Source: CAWGXG01 sp963826505
Lineage (GTDB): Bacteria; Chloroflexota; Anaerolineae; Aggregatilineales; Aggregatilineaceae
Reading direction: 5' to 3'
Length of the DNA: 64,000 bases
Assembly: GCA_963826505.1 (NCBI GenBank)
Contig: CAWGXG010000007.1
Coordinates: 496,001 to 560,000 of the forward strand
In this document: positions 46,031 through 55,566 of the stretch, in pieces
How positions within the stretch are numbered: the first letter of the stretch is position 1
Layout: the number at the start of each line of letters is the position of its first letter
Notes under the pieces: model-generated
Seen by the model: the letters and a program-made list of their open reading frames with translations, nothing else
Told to the model about the DNA's origin: nothing
Database searches by the model: none
Made by a program: the position numbers and the translations under genes

Positions 46031-46942
46031 TTGGCTCATTACACGGGCGAATTCGCCGGATTATTCACTTCTGTGTGTTGGAGTTTTACTTCCATTTTCT
46101 TCACGCTGTCAGGGCGACGCGTAGGATCGGCGGTCGTCAATCGCACGCGCCTGGTGTTCGCTTTACTCATGGTGGGGACACTGCATTGGTTCACGCAGGG
46201 GCTGCCGCTGCCGGTCCACGCAGACATATCGCGCTGGGGCTGGATGGCATTGTCGGGCGTGGTCGGCTTCGTGATCGGGGATGCGTTCTTGTTCCAGGGC
46301 TTTGTCATGATCGGCCCGCGCCTATCGATGCTGATCATGGCGCTTAACCCGGTCTTCGGCGTTGTGCTGGCCTGGGTGCTGTTGGGCGAGACACTCAGCG
46401 CGCTGGAACTGTTCGGAATCCTGCTGGCAATCGGCGGCGTGGCGTGGGTGATCTCGGACCGGACCAACGGATCCTCCCTGCCCGATACCAGCGCTCGCAA
46501 CTACGTGATCGGCGTGCTGATGGCAGCCGGCGGCGCGTTGGGCCAAGCCAGCGGCTTGATCGCCTCGAAAAAAGGGCTGGAAGGCGACTTTTCAGCGCTG
46601 TCCGGCAACATGATGCGACTGGTGGTTGCCACGCTGGTGATCTGGAGTTTCACGCTGCTGCGCGGGCAAGTCCGCCCAGGCATTCAAACCATTCGCAAGC
46701 ACCCCGACGCGCTGCGCTTCATCGCCGGAGGCGCGCTGGCGGGGCCTTTCATCGGCGTGTGGATGTCGCTAATCGCGGTGCAGCACGCGGCGGTGGGCAT
46801 CGCCTCCACCCTGATGAGCTTCTCGCCCGTCTTCTTGCTGATTCCGGCCCATTTCGTCTTTCACGAGCGCGTCACCTGGCGCGCCATCCTGGGCACAGTC
46901 CTGGCGATTGCTGGCACGGCGATCCTATTCTTAAGCACGTAG
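46031..46942 (+). CDS. EamA/DMT-family permease
   Basis: The product is 303 residues starting at TTG 46031 (AAAGGCAG upstream). Ten hydrophobic segments in two EamA repeats are seen; the first ends at LNPVFGVVLAWVLLGETLSA and the second at FSPVFLLIPAHFVFHERVT, both matching the family signature P-x(n)-E. It differs from the other EamA protein (15041-15913), so it is not a recent copy. The substrate is unknown. Confidence 0.88.
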   Translation: MAHYTGEFAGLFTSVCWSFTSIFFTLSGRRVGSAVVNRTRLVFALLMVGTLHWFTQGLPLPVHADISRWGWMALSGVVGFVIGDAFLFQGFVMIGPRLSMLIMALNPVFGVVLAWVLLGETLSALELFGILLAIGGVAWVISDRTNGSSLPDTSARNYVIGVLMAAGGALGQASGLIASKKGLEGDFSALSGNMMRLVVATLVIWSFTLLRGQVRPGIQTIRKHPDALRFIAGGALAGPFIGVWMSLIAVQHAAVGIASTLMSFSPVFLLIPAHFVFHERVTWRAILGTVLAIAGTAILFLST

Positions 46943-46971
46943 CGTACGCGTGCGGGATGGAAAAAGCTGGA

Positions 46972-47007
46972 CCACAGCGATCACAGAGAAGAACAGAGGA
47001 CACAGAG
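46972..47007. repeat. CACAG-rich dispersed intergenic repeat, copy 1
   Basis: CCACAGCGATCACAGAGAAG and the following GACACAGAG closely match 62085-62122 (CCACAGACAATAACAGAGAAG ... GGACACGGAG). Both copies lie just past the end of a gene. Function unknown. Confidence 0.5.
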
Positions 47008-47032
47008 TCTTTATCTCAAAAAAAGGCGAACC

Positions 47033-47743
47033 TCAGCGCTTCACGCATACGCCCGCGACGTGCTCGGCCAGGGCATCTGGCAACGCGCTCGCCAGCGCCG
47101 CATTCAGCCGGAACAGCAGCGGGTGAAACGCGAAATAAGTCGGGTCGTGAATAGCGTAGAACGACTCCAGCACCAGCCCGGCTGCCTGAGCCAGCGCCGC
47201 GATCTGGCGGCGCGTGTTGGCGCGGTAAACCACCGGGAACGCATCCGTTTCAGCGCGTCCGTAGAGCCGCGGGACCAGCCACGCTTGCAGCGGGTTGAGC
47301 GCCCGATTGATCAACGCGGCGGGACTGCGCGCGCCGGGAGCCAGAAACACGAACGCGCCGCCAGGGCGCAGCACGCGCCCGATTTCACTGAAGGCGCGCG
47401 CCGGGTCCGGCAGGTGTTCGAGCACCCAACTCGCCAGCACCAGATCGACGCTGGCGGGCGCTAACGGCAGCGCGTCTGCTTCGGCGGCAGCGCGCGGCAG
47501 CGTGGGCAGACGGTGTTCGGCCAATGAGCGGTAATCCGGGTCGAAGCCTAGCGGGCGATCGACCGCCGCGCCGAGCTGTTCCAACACGCCGCCTCGCCCG
47601 CAGCCCAGATCGAGCGCGCGCGCACCCGGAGTCAGCCGCGCCCGGATCAAGCCCTCATAGACAGCCGTGGCAGGCTGCCAGCCGGGATGTCGCCGCGCAT
47701 ACGCGGCGCGATAGGCGTTCTGCTGGTCAAGTGTGAGGGGCAT
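47033..47743 (-). CDS. Class I SAM-dependent methyltransferase
   Basis: The product is 236 residues. SAM-binding motif I is ALDLGCGRGGVLEQLG (near residue 43), motif II region GFDPDYRSL, and the post-motif VLASWVLEHLPDP and RVLRPGGAFVFLAP is typical of small-molecule (Methyltransf_11) enzymes. The substrate is unknown. It lies 34 nt downstream of the FHA gene and may be part of the same transcript. Confidence 0.88.
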   Translation of the reverse strand: MPLTLDQQNAYRAAYARRHPGWQPATAVYEGLIRARLTPGARALDLGCGRGGVLEQLGAAVDRPLGFDPDYRSLAEHRLPTLPRAAAEADALPLAPASVDLVLASWVLEHLPDPARAFSEIGRVLRPGGAFVFLAPGARSPAALINRALNPLQAWLVPRLYGRAETDAFPVVYRANTRRQIAALAQAAGLVLESFYAIHDPTYFAFHPLLFRLNAALASALPDALAEHVAGVCVKR

Positions 47744-47777
47744 TCAGGACCCTGTCGGATTTACCCTGCATCACGGG

Positions 47778-48131
47778 TCAAAATGGGAGTTCATCGTCGC
47801 CGTTAGAGGACGGCATCTGCTCGACGCGCAGCCATGTGCGCCCCACGCGGAACAAACGTCCCGCCGCCAACTCGACCCGCCCATCTATGCGATCTTCGCC
47901 TAAAAAGGTGCCGTTCGTGCTGCTGGAATCTTCCAGCCAGAAGACCGTCCCATCGTAGAGCAGCAGCGCGTGCTCGCGCGAGACCTGGCTGTCGTAGCTC
48001 AAACACACGTCGCAGCCTTCGCGCCGCCCGATCGTGATCTGGGCCGGTTTGCCGGAGTCTAGCATCGTTTCAAAGGTGAGCGTGTCGCCGTCTTTGGGTC
48101 CGCTCATAAACTCGATGATGATTTCTTCCAT
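47778..48131 (-). CDS. FHA-domain protein
   Basis: The product is 117 residues, almost only an FHA domain, which binds phosphothreonine peptides. Key motifs: TIGRREGCDVCL (GR), QVSREHALL (SxxH), EDSSSTNGTFL (NG). No other domain is present. Its start codon lies 6 nt after the stop of the kinase-TPR gene, so it is almost surely translated from the same mRNA. It is a natural reader of phosphorylation made by that kinase. Confidence 0.93.
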   Translation of the reverse strand: MEEIIIEFMSGPKDGDTLTFETMLDSGKPAQITIGRREGCDVCLSYDSQVSREHALLLYDGTVFWLEDSSSTNGTFLGEDRIDGRVELAAGRLFRVGRTWLRVEQMPSSNGDDELPF

Positions 48132-48137
48132 TACGGC

Positions 48138-51100
48138 CTATTCCTCTTCACCGTCCAGCTTTTGACGCGCGGCGGTGCGTTTCTCTCGGGAGGGCTGATG
48201 CGACGGATCCAATTCCAGCGCGCGATTGAAGGCGTGCACCGCATCTTCCCAGCGCTCCAATTGTATCAGCGCCTCGCCCCGGTTATGCCAGAACCACACG
48301 TCGCGCGGCGCGATCGCGGTCGCGTTGACGTAGCAGTCCAGCGCCTCTTCCCAGCGCGCCAACGCGGCCAACGCCAGCCCCTTGCCGTTCCACGCCCAGC
48401 CATATTCCGGCGCGATCGCCAGCGCGTGATCGTAAGCGTCCAACGCGTCCGCGTGGCGATCCATGCGGCGCAGCACCTGCCCTTTGCGCGCCCAGGCGGA
48501 GTCGTTGTTGGGATCAACTTCCAGCGCGGAATTGATGACGTCGAGCGCTTCTTCACGGCGGCCTAGCGCCAGCAGCGGCTCGACCTGGTTAATCCAATAC
48601 CAGACGCTGCGCGGGTCTTCCTGCGCAGCGCGCTCGTAGCTCAACAAGCGCTTCCTCGCGGCGGCCCATCGCTTCCTGGGCCAGCCCGCGCCCGTTCCAG
48701 GCCCAGGCATAACCCGGCTCCAGCTTAAGCGCCTGATCGTAAGCGTTGACTGCCTCTTTGAAGCGGCCCAGGCGACGCAGCGCTTGCCCGCGTTTAGCCC
48801 AGCTCTCGGCATGATCGCGGTTGAGACGCAGCGCGCGTTCCAACGGGTTGAGCGCATCCTCGTAGCGGTGCATGACGATCAATTCGTCGGCCTGGTTGTA
48901 CCAGAACCACACGTCGTCAGGTTGCAGCGCCGCCGCCTGCCGGAAGCACGACAGCGCCTCCTCGTGGCGGCCCAACGCGCTGAGCGCCAGCCCGCGCCCA
49001 TTCCACGCCCAGGCGTAATCGGGAGCTAGCTCGACCGCGCGGCTATAACTGGCTAATGCTTCCTCGTGACGGCCCATACGGCGCAGCGCCTGCCCCTGTT
49101 TGGCCCAGGCGCGCACATAACGCGGATCGGCTTCCAGGGCGCGTTGCAGCGAAATCATCGCGGCCTCGTGCTGTTTGAGCAGGACGAGCGTGTCGCCGCG
49201 GTTGTACCAGTACAGCGGGTTATCCGGCTCGGCCTGAGCGGCGCGCTGATAGGCTTCGACGGCGTCATCATAGCGCCCCATAATTTCCAGGGTGATACCG
49301 CGCTCGTTCCACGCCCAGGCATACCCCGGCTCCAACTTGACGGCACGCGCCAGGTAGTGCAGCGCCTTCGACGGCTGGTCGCTCTGGCGATAGGCATTGC
49401 CCAGGCGCGCCCAGCTACGCGCGTGCTCCGGGCTGACCTGGGTCGCTTTTTCCAGGAGGGGAATCGCTTCGTCGTAGGCGATCTTGCAGGACAAGCAGAT
49501 TGCCCTGGTTGTACCAGTGCCAGACATCTTCGGGCGCGACATCGGCAGCGCGGCGGTACATCTCTAGCGCTTCGTCAAAGCGCCGCAGCCGTTCCAACAC
49601 GATGCCCTTGCCGTTGACCGCCCAGGCGTAATCGGGCTTGAGCGCCAGCGCGTGCTCGTAGGCGTTCAGAGCGTCTTCGGAACGTTCCAGATAGCGGTAA
49701 ATCTGGCCGAGCTTGGCCCACGAATAGGCGTGATTGGGCGCGACGCGCGTCGCTTGTTGGGCCGGACCGAGCGCGCTGGTGTAATGGCCCATTTCGACCA
49801 GCATTTCGGCCTGGTTGTACCAGTGCCAGACTTCGCCGGGCTGGTGACGCGCCGCCTGCTCAAAAGCTTCGAACGCCTCCTGCAAGCGGCCCAACGCTTT
49901 GAGCGCCAGACCCTTCCCGTTCCAGGCCCAGGCATAGGGCGGGTTGAGTTCCAGGGCGCGGTTATACGCGTTGAGCGCCTCCGGGAAGCGCTCCATCGCA
50001 CGCAGCACCTGCCCGCGCTTAGCCCAGCTTTCGGCGTGATGGGCGTCCAATTCCAGCGCCCGATCGAGGACGGCCATCGCGCCCTCATAGTCGCGGCGGG
50101 CGTGCAAAGCTTCCGCCTGGTTGTACCACGTCCACACGTTGCCGGGTTGCAACTCGGTCGCCGTCTGGTGCGCGGCCAGCGCGCGCTCGGTGTTGCCCAG
50201 ACGTTCGAGCACCTGCCCCTTACCAGTCCACGCCCAGGCAAAACGCGGGTTGAGTTCCAACGCGTGGTCATAACTCACCAACGCGTCCTCATAACGCGCC
50301 AACAGGCGCAGCGTACGGCCCTTGCGTGCCCACGCCCACGCCGACTGTGGCTCGATTTCCAGCACGCGGTCATAGGCTTTGAGGGCTTCGTCAGCATAGC
50401 CCAACTCGGTCAGGCTGTAGCCCTTGTCCATCAGCTCGCGCATTTCCATTTCGGGACCGTCGGGTTCGATCTGCGGCGGCTGTCCCGTCGCCTGCTCGAC
50501 TTCAACGGCCAGCGCGTCGACCAGATCGCCCCAGGTTTGCGGGCGGTTGGCCGGGTCTTTTTCCAGGCAGGACAGCACCAGCGCGCGCACCGACGCGGGA
50601 ATCGACGCGATGTCGGGGAAAACCGGCGTGCGGTTGAGGTGGGCGTTGACCCATTCGGTCAAGCAGCTTGGCCTCGAACACAGTCTGGTGAGTCAGCATC
50701 TCGAAGAGCATGCAGCCAAACGCGTAAATATCCGTGCGCAGATCGACCGCTTCAGCGCGGCACTGCTCGGGTGACATATAGGGCGGCGTCCCAACGACCG
50801 CCCCCATGCGCGTCAGACCTATCGCCAGGTCGGGATCGTCGTCTCCACCGCCAGCGCCCTCGTCCAGATCGAAGGAACGCACCAGCCCGAAATCGGTCAC
50901 CTTGGCGATGCCATCATGCCGCACGAGGATATTGGCCGGTTTCAAATCGCGGTGTACCAGGCCGGGCACCTGCCGTGTAGCGTGCTGCATCCCCAGCGCG
51001 ATCTGCAAACCGAAATCGAGCGAGATGGGGAGATCGGTGCGCGTGTGCCGGATCCACGAGCGCAGATCCGGCCCCAAGCCTTCCGGCCCGGAGATATGTT

Positions 51101-52166
51101 CCAGGATGATATGCGGGCGGCCTTCGAACTTCTGAACGCGCCGCGCCCGGACGATGTGCGGGTGTTTTTCCAGCATAATCCAGGTGCGCGCCTCTTTAGT
51201 GAAGCGTGCGACGGCGGTGTCATTGGTCAGCAGCCGCGCCTGGAAGGTCTTCAGCGCGACGGATTGGCGATCCTCGTGGTCATAACACAGATAGACGATG
51301 CCCATCCCGCCCCGCAAAATCTGCGCGACCTCGTAACGCCCGTCGATCCGATCGCCGAAATCGAAATCGGAGCCTTCGGCCCGGCGCGCGGGTCCTTCCG
51401 TCACGAACAGCGACGGACTCGCCAGACGCGGGCTGTGGTGGGTAGCCTCAAGCTCGGGGCGGAAAATCTCGGATTCATCGGAACGCGTCTCGCGCAGGCC
51501 GGGTGCAGGATCGGGCGGGATGACCGAAAGCAATTCGGCGTCCAATTCCGTGCCTTCGTCGCGGTGAGTGGGCATATCCCCGGGAAAAATGTCGGTTACA
51601 TCGTCCGGTTCCGCCTGGACGGGGCGCGTCATCACCGGCGCGGTGTTCTCCGGCGGCGAGACATAGCGCAGGGCCAGCAGATGCGCCTCGTCGCCCAGCC
51701 CTTCGCTGTGACCGGCTTCTTCGGCTTCGGCCACGGCCCACAACGCAACGGCGATATTCTTACGCGAGGGAGCGGCCCGCGCGACCTGCAGCAGCCAGCT
51801 TACAAACGCCGTATACGCCATCCAGGCCAGATCGCGATCGGGGCTGTCGGCGGGCGCCATCTCAGCGGCGCGGCGGTAGGCGTAGAGCGTTTTGCCCGCG
51901 TAAAAAACCAACAGCCGCCGGTCGCGCTCCACCAGCGAACAGCTCGCACATAGATCGCCCAATGCCAGAAGATCATAGGGATGCGGCACATCGCGCCGCA
52001 GAGCCAGCCGCCCCAGACGGCGAATCTCGTCGTCAGGGTCGGTGGCAAATGGGTCGGTCTGGTCAGCTTTGCGCCGCCGCGCGAGCAAATGCTGCTCTTG
52101 ATCGGGCGGCAGCGCCAACGGCGCGATGCCAGTTTGAGGGATAGGAGGCAGATCGTTGATCGTCAT
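48138..52166 (-). CDS. Ser/Thr protein kinase with 22 TPR repeats (three single-base breaks as assembled)
   Basis: Corrected, the product is 1341 residues, cytoplasmic. An N-terminal acidic helical region (to about 300) is followed by a Hanks-type kinase: P-loop ILRGGMGIVYLC, VALKTF, catalytic HRDLKPANIL, VTDFGLVR, and TPPYMSPEQC. The C-terminal 750 residues are 22 TPRs, each 34 residues, in a three-repeat cycle: W-x-WYNQ, SWAKxGQ, and WAWNGKGLA. Three extra bases (about 50660, 49480, 48645) break the frame; removing them restores LLTEWVNAHL, LQDAYDEAIP and EALLSYERAA, each inside a continuous repeat. It lies between the Clp gene (38 nt upstream) and FHA gene (6 nt downstream). Confidence 0.88.
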
Positions 52167-52204
52167 GATGTTTTGTCACCGCCGGTACGGTGCGGCGGGG
52201 CGCG

Positions 52205-54615
52205 TCACTCGGCGCGCGCAGGTTCAGAGCGGGCGGGTTCGGGGCCATCCACCCCAGCGGAGCCTCCGCCGTCAGGCGTTTCGGCGTGTGTCCCCACCCG
52301 GACCAGCACCAACGCATCGTCACGCGCCACAACCCGGATCGTGTCGCCGGCCTTGAAGGTATCGCCCAGGATGGCGCTGCTCAACAACCGTGTCAACAGC
52401 CGCTGAATCGCGCGGCGCAGCGGTCGCGCCCCGTTGGCCGGATCGAATCCTTCGCGCAGCAGCAGCGCCCGCGCGTTGTCATCGACCGAAAGCGCCAGTT
52501 TTTGGGCCTCAATGCGCTCGATGACTTCGCGCAACTGCAAATCGAGAATCCCGTTGAGGGCTTCCTGCCACAGCGGCTTGAAGATGACGACCTCGTCCAG
52601 CCGGTTGAGAAATTCCGGGCGGAAATGCTTTTTGAGGTGAAAATCGTAGTTGGGCAGTTGGTCAGGCGTGGCGGTGAAGCCTAACCCTTTACCCACGTCA
52701 CCCGTGCCGATGTTGCTGGTCATGATCCACACGGCGTGACGCGCGTCCACGGTCGCGCCTTGCGAATCGGTCAGACGGCCTTCGTCGAAGACCTGCAGGA
52801 AAATGTCGAACACTTCCGGCGCGGCCTTCTCGACTTCGTCCAACAGCACGACGCTGTAGGGCTTGCGGCGCAGTGCCTCGGTGAGTTGGCCACCCTGTTC
52901 CATACCCTTATAGCCGGGCGGCGCGCCGATCAGGCGGGCGACGGTATGCTCGTCGTGGAATTCGGACATATCCAGCCGGATCATGGCGTCGTCGTCGTTG
53001 AACAGAAATTCCGCCAGCGTTTTCGCCAGCTCGGTCTTGCCGACGCCGCTCGGCCCCAGGAAGAGGAACACCCCGACCGGGCGATTCGGATCGCCCAACC
53101 CGGCGCGATTGGTTTTGATCGCGTCGGACACCACACTGATGCGCGTGGTCCTGCCCGATGACACGCTGGCGGAGGGCGTCTTCCATGTTGGCAAAACGCT
53201 TGCGCTCGTTGGCCGTCAGCTCGCTGACCGGGATGCCGGTCCATTCGCTGAGGACTTCCGTTACGGTGGCGGGCGTGACTTCGAGCGGATGCCCGCTTTC
53301 GATGTCGTCCGGGGTTGCGGTCTGGATCACCATGCGGCGCGCAGGCTTCGTCCAGCAGATCAAGCGCTTTGTCAGGCAGGCGGCGATCGTGAATATAGCG
53401 ATCGGAGAGCCGCACGGCGGCTTCGCGCGCTTCCGGCGAAATCGTGACCTTGTGATGTTCTTCGTAACGCTGGTAGACGTGTTCGACCACGACCAGCGAC
53501 TCCGCGACACTCTGCTCATTGATGTCAATCGTGCGGAAACGGCGGTCGAGGGCCGGGTCTTTGGCGATAGCTTTGCGGTATTCCTCGTAAGTCGTCGCGC
53601 CAATGCAGGTAATCTCCCCGCGGGCCAGCGCCGGTTTGAGGATGTTGGCCGCGTCGAGATTGCTGTCGATGGTGTCGCCCGCGCCGACGATGGTGTGAAT
53701 CTCGTCGATGAAGAGGATCACTTCGGGCGCGCTTTTGACCTCGTCCACAATGCCGACGATGCGTTCTTCGAACTGCCCGCGCAGACTGGTACCCGCCACC
53801 AGCATCCCGATCTCCAACCCGACGATGCGCCGGCTGAGCAGGAATTTGGGGGCGGCCCCGTGCGCGATGTTATACGCCAGCCCTTCGACTACGGCGGTTT
53901 TACCCACGCCGGAATCGCCGAGCAGCAGCGGGTTATTCTTCTTATTGCGGCGCAGGGTGCGCGCCATCATGCGGATCTCGCGCTCGCGCCCGATGGCCGG
54001 GCCGATCTTGCCTTCGTGGGCCTGCTCGGTCAGGTCGCGCCCGTATTTATCGAGCAGCGGAGTCGGCATGCGGCGCTGACTGCCTTCGGCCTCGCGCGCA
54101 TCCGGCGACGAATCCAGGTCCTCGAACAGAAAATCGTCGATTTCCTCGTCATCGTTGTTTTCTTCGACGATGTCCAGCAGGCGCTCGACCCAGTCGCCCA
54201 GATCCATACCCTGCGCGGTAAGGATGCGCGCCGCGACGCCTTCGCCTTCTTGCAGCAGCGAGAGCAGGACGTGTTCCTCACTGACGAAGCGTTCCCCGGC
54301 GTCATCGGCCAGGTAGACGGCCATGGCCAGCACACGGCGGCTGCGCGGCGTGAGCGGCGGCCATTCGCCGACGGTATCATCCCCGCCACCCACTTCACGG
54401 CGGATCAGGTTGCGGATATCACGCGGCTCAAGGCCAGATTCGACCAGCATTCGGGAGGCGGTACTGCCCGCGAGTTGGGTCAGGCCGTTGAAGAGATGTT
54501 CTGTCCCGATGTAGTTGTGGCGCAGTCGCGTCGCTTCTTCGATTGCGCCTTCGAGCAGTGGCCCGCAGCGCTTACGGATTTCCTGTTCGCTAATGTCGAG
54601 GGGCGACAGGGGCAT
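52205..54615 (-). CDS. Second Clp ATPase (ClpC-like, no middle domain; two single-base breaks as assembled)
   Basis: Corrected, the product is 802 residues from ATG 54615. Order: two Clp-N repeats (HNYIGTEHLFNGLT; RFVSEEHVLLSLL), AAA-1 (Walker A GDSGVGKTA, FIDEIHTIVGAG), then almost at once AAA-2 (Walker A GPSGVGKTE, LLDEVEKAAPE) and the C-terminal domain. The coiled-coil middle domain present in the clpC product at 20311-22809 is missing; about 60 residues (ARRMVIQTATPDDIESGHPL and on) join the two rings. LGF in GKGLGFTA suggests ClpP docking. Extra bases at about 53340 and 53141 break the frame. It heads an operon with the TPR kinase and FHA protein. Confidence 0.88.
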
Positions 54616-54657
54616 GGCGTCTTCTTCCCACCTCACAATTGACGATGTCGTTTTTAA

Positions 54658-54686
54658 AGTATACCAAGTCTTGGCCCACCTGTCGC
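54658..54686 (-). promoter_or_regulatory. Promoter of the Clp-kinase-FHA operon
   Basis: The minus strand reads GCGACA (54686-54681), a 17-nt spacer, then TATACT (54663-54658). The transcript start would fall near 54651, about 35 nt before the ATG at 54615. Confidence 0.65.
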
Positions 54687-54739
54687 ATTTCGAGGAATCG
54701 CCCATTCAATCCTGGGGAGAGGCCCGCTTTTACCTGATT

Positions 54740-54758
54740 GCTGTCCGCTGATCGCTGC
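54740..54758. repeat. Short dispersed intergenic repeat, further copy
   Basis: GCTGTCCGCTGATCGCTGC shares CGCTGATCGCTG with the repeat at 13716-13735. Confidence 0.3.
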
Positions 54759-54799
54759 TTTCCGAGGAGAATGACAGAGCTGAGCGTGGCGCGAACGCG

Positions 54800-55552
54800 T
54801 CACACCATCACTTTGCCGCCATCGATGTTGATGGCTTGCCCGGTCAGGTAACGCGCGCCATCGGAACACAGGTACAACACCAGCCCGCTGACGTCGTCCG
54901 GTTGGCCGAGCCGTCCCTGAGGAATGTCGGCCAGCCATTTCGCCATCTGTTCGGTATTACTGCGCAATTGGGCTGTCATCTCGGTTTCGATCACGCCGGG
55001 ACACACGGCATTCACCCGGATGTTATACGCGGCGAATTCGCGCGCGCATTCCTTGGTGAAGCCGATCAGCCCGGCCTTGCTCGCCACGTAGCTGGCGCGG
55101 TTGGGGAGCGGGATGTTGTGCCCGGCGATCGAGGCAATATTGACGATTACCCCGCCGCCTGCCGCGCGCATCACCGGACCGGCGGCGCGGCTGGTGTAAA
55201 ACGCGGCGCTCAGGTTGACATCGAGCGTGCGCCGCCAGGCGTCAACCGGCATGTCCAGGATCGGAGCTTTGGGCTCGATTCCAGCGTTATTGACGACGAT
55301 ATGCAGCCCGCCCAGGTCGGCAGTGATCTGTGCCACCATCTGCATGACGGCATCCGGATCGGCCACGTCGGCGGGGTACGCCCGCGCACCGCCGCCGATC
55401 TGTTGGGCGGTCGCGGCGGCGCTGGCCGCGTCGATATCGTTCACGGCGACGATGGCCCCCGCTCCGGCGAGCGAGCGCGCGATCGTTTTGCCGATGCCGC
55501 GCCCCGCACCGGTGACGAGCGCCACCCGCCCGGAGAGATCAACTGAGAACAT
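54800..55552 (-). CDS. Short-chain dehydrogenase/reductase (FabG-like)
   Basis: The product is 250 residues from ATG 55552; the reading frame is open further upstream, but that part overlaps the kinase gene and is a shadow. Motifs: cofactor loop VTGAGRGIG (residues 12-20), NNAG, catalytic Ser in IVNIASIAG, YVASK (Tyr-x3-Lys) and VNAVCPGVIETEM. The C-terminus INIDGGKVMV is typical of classical NAD(P)-dependent SDRs such as 3-oxoacyl reductases and glucose dehydrogenases. No fatty-acid or sugar genes are beside it to define the substrate. Confidence 0.9.
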   Translation of the reverse strand: MFSVDLSGRVALVTGAGRGIGKTIARSLAGAGAIVAVNDIDAASAAATAQQIGGGARAYPADVADPDAVMQMVAQITADLGGLHIVVNNAGIEPKAPILDMPVDAWRRTLDVNLSAAFYTSRAAGPVMRAAGGGVIVNIASIAGHNIPLPNRASYVASKAGLIGFTKECAREFAAYNIRVNAVCPGVIETEMTAQLRSNTEQMAKWLADIPQGRLGQPDDVSGLVLYLCSDGARYLTGQAINIDGGKVMV

Positions 55553-55566
55553 GACCCACTCTTCTC

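Noticed and set aside
47778..54615. A type VI secretion-like locus (kinase, FHA, Clp ATPase)
   Set aside because: No tube, sheath, baseplate or membrane-complex genes are present, and the Clp protein has a ClpC-type N-domain and an LGF ClpP site.
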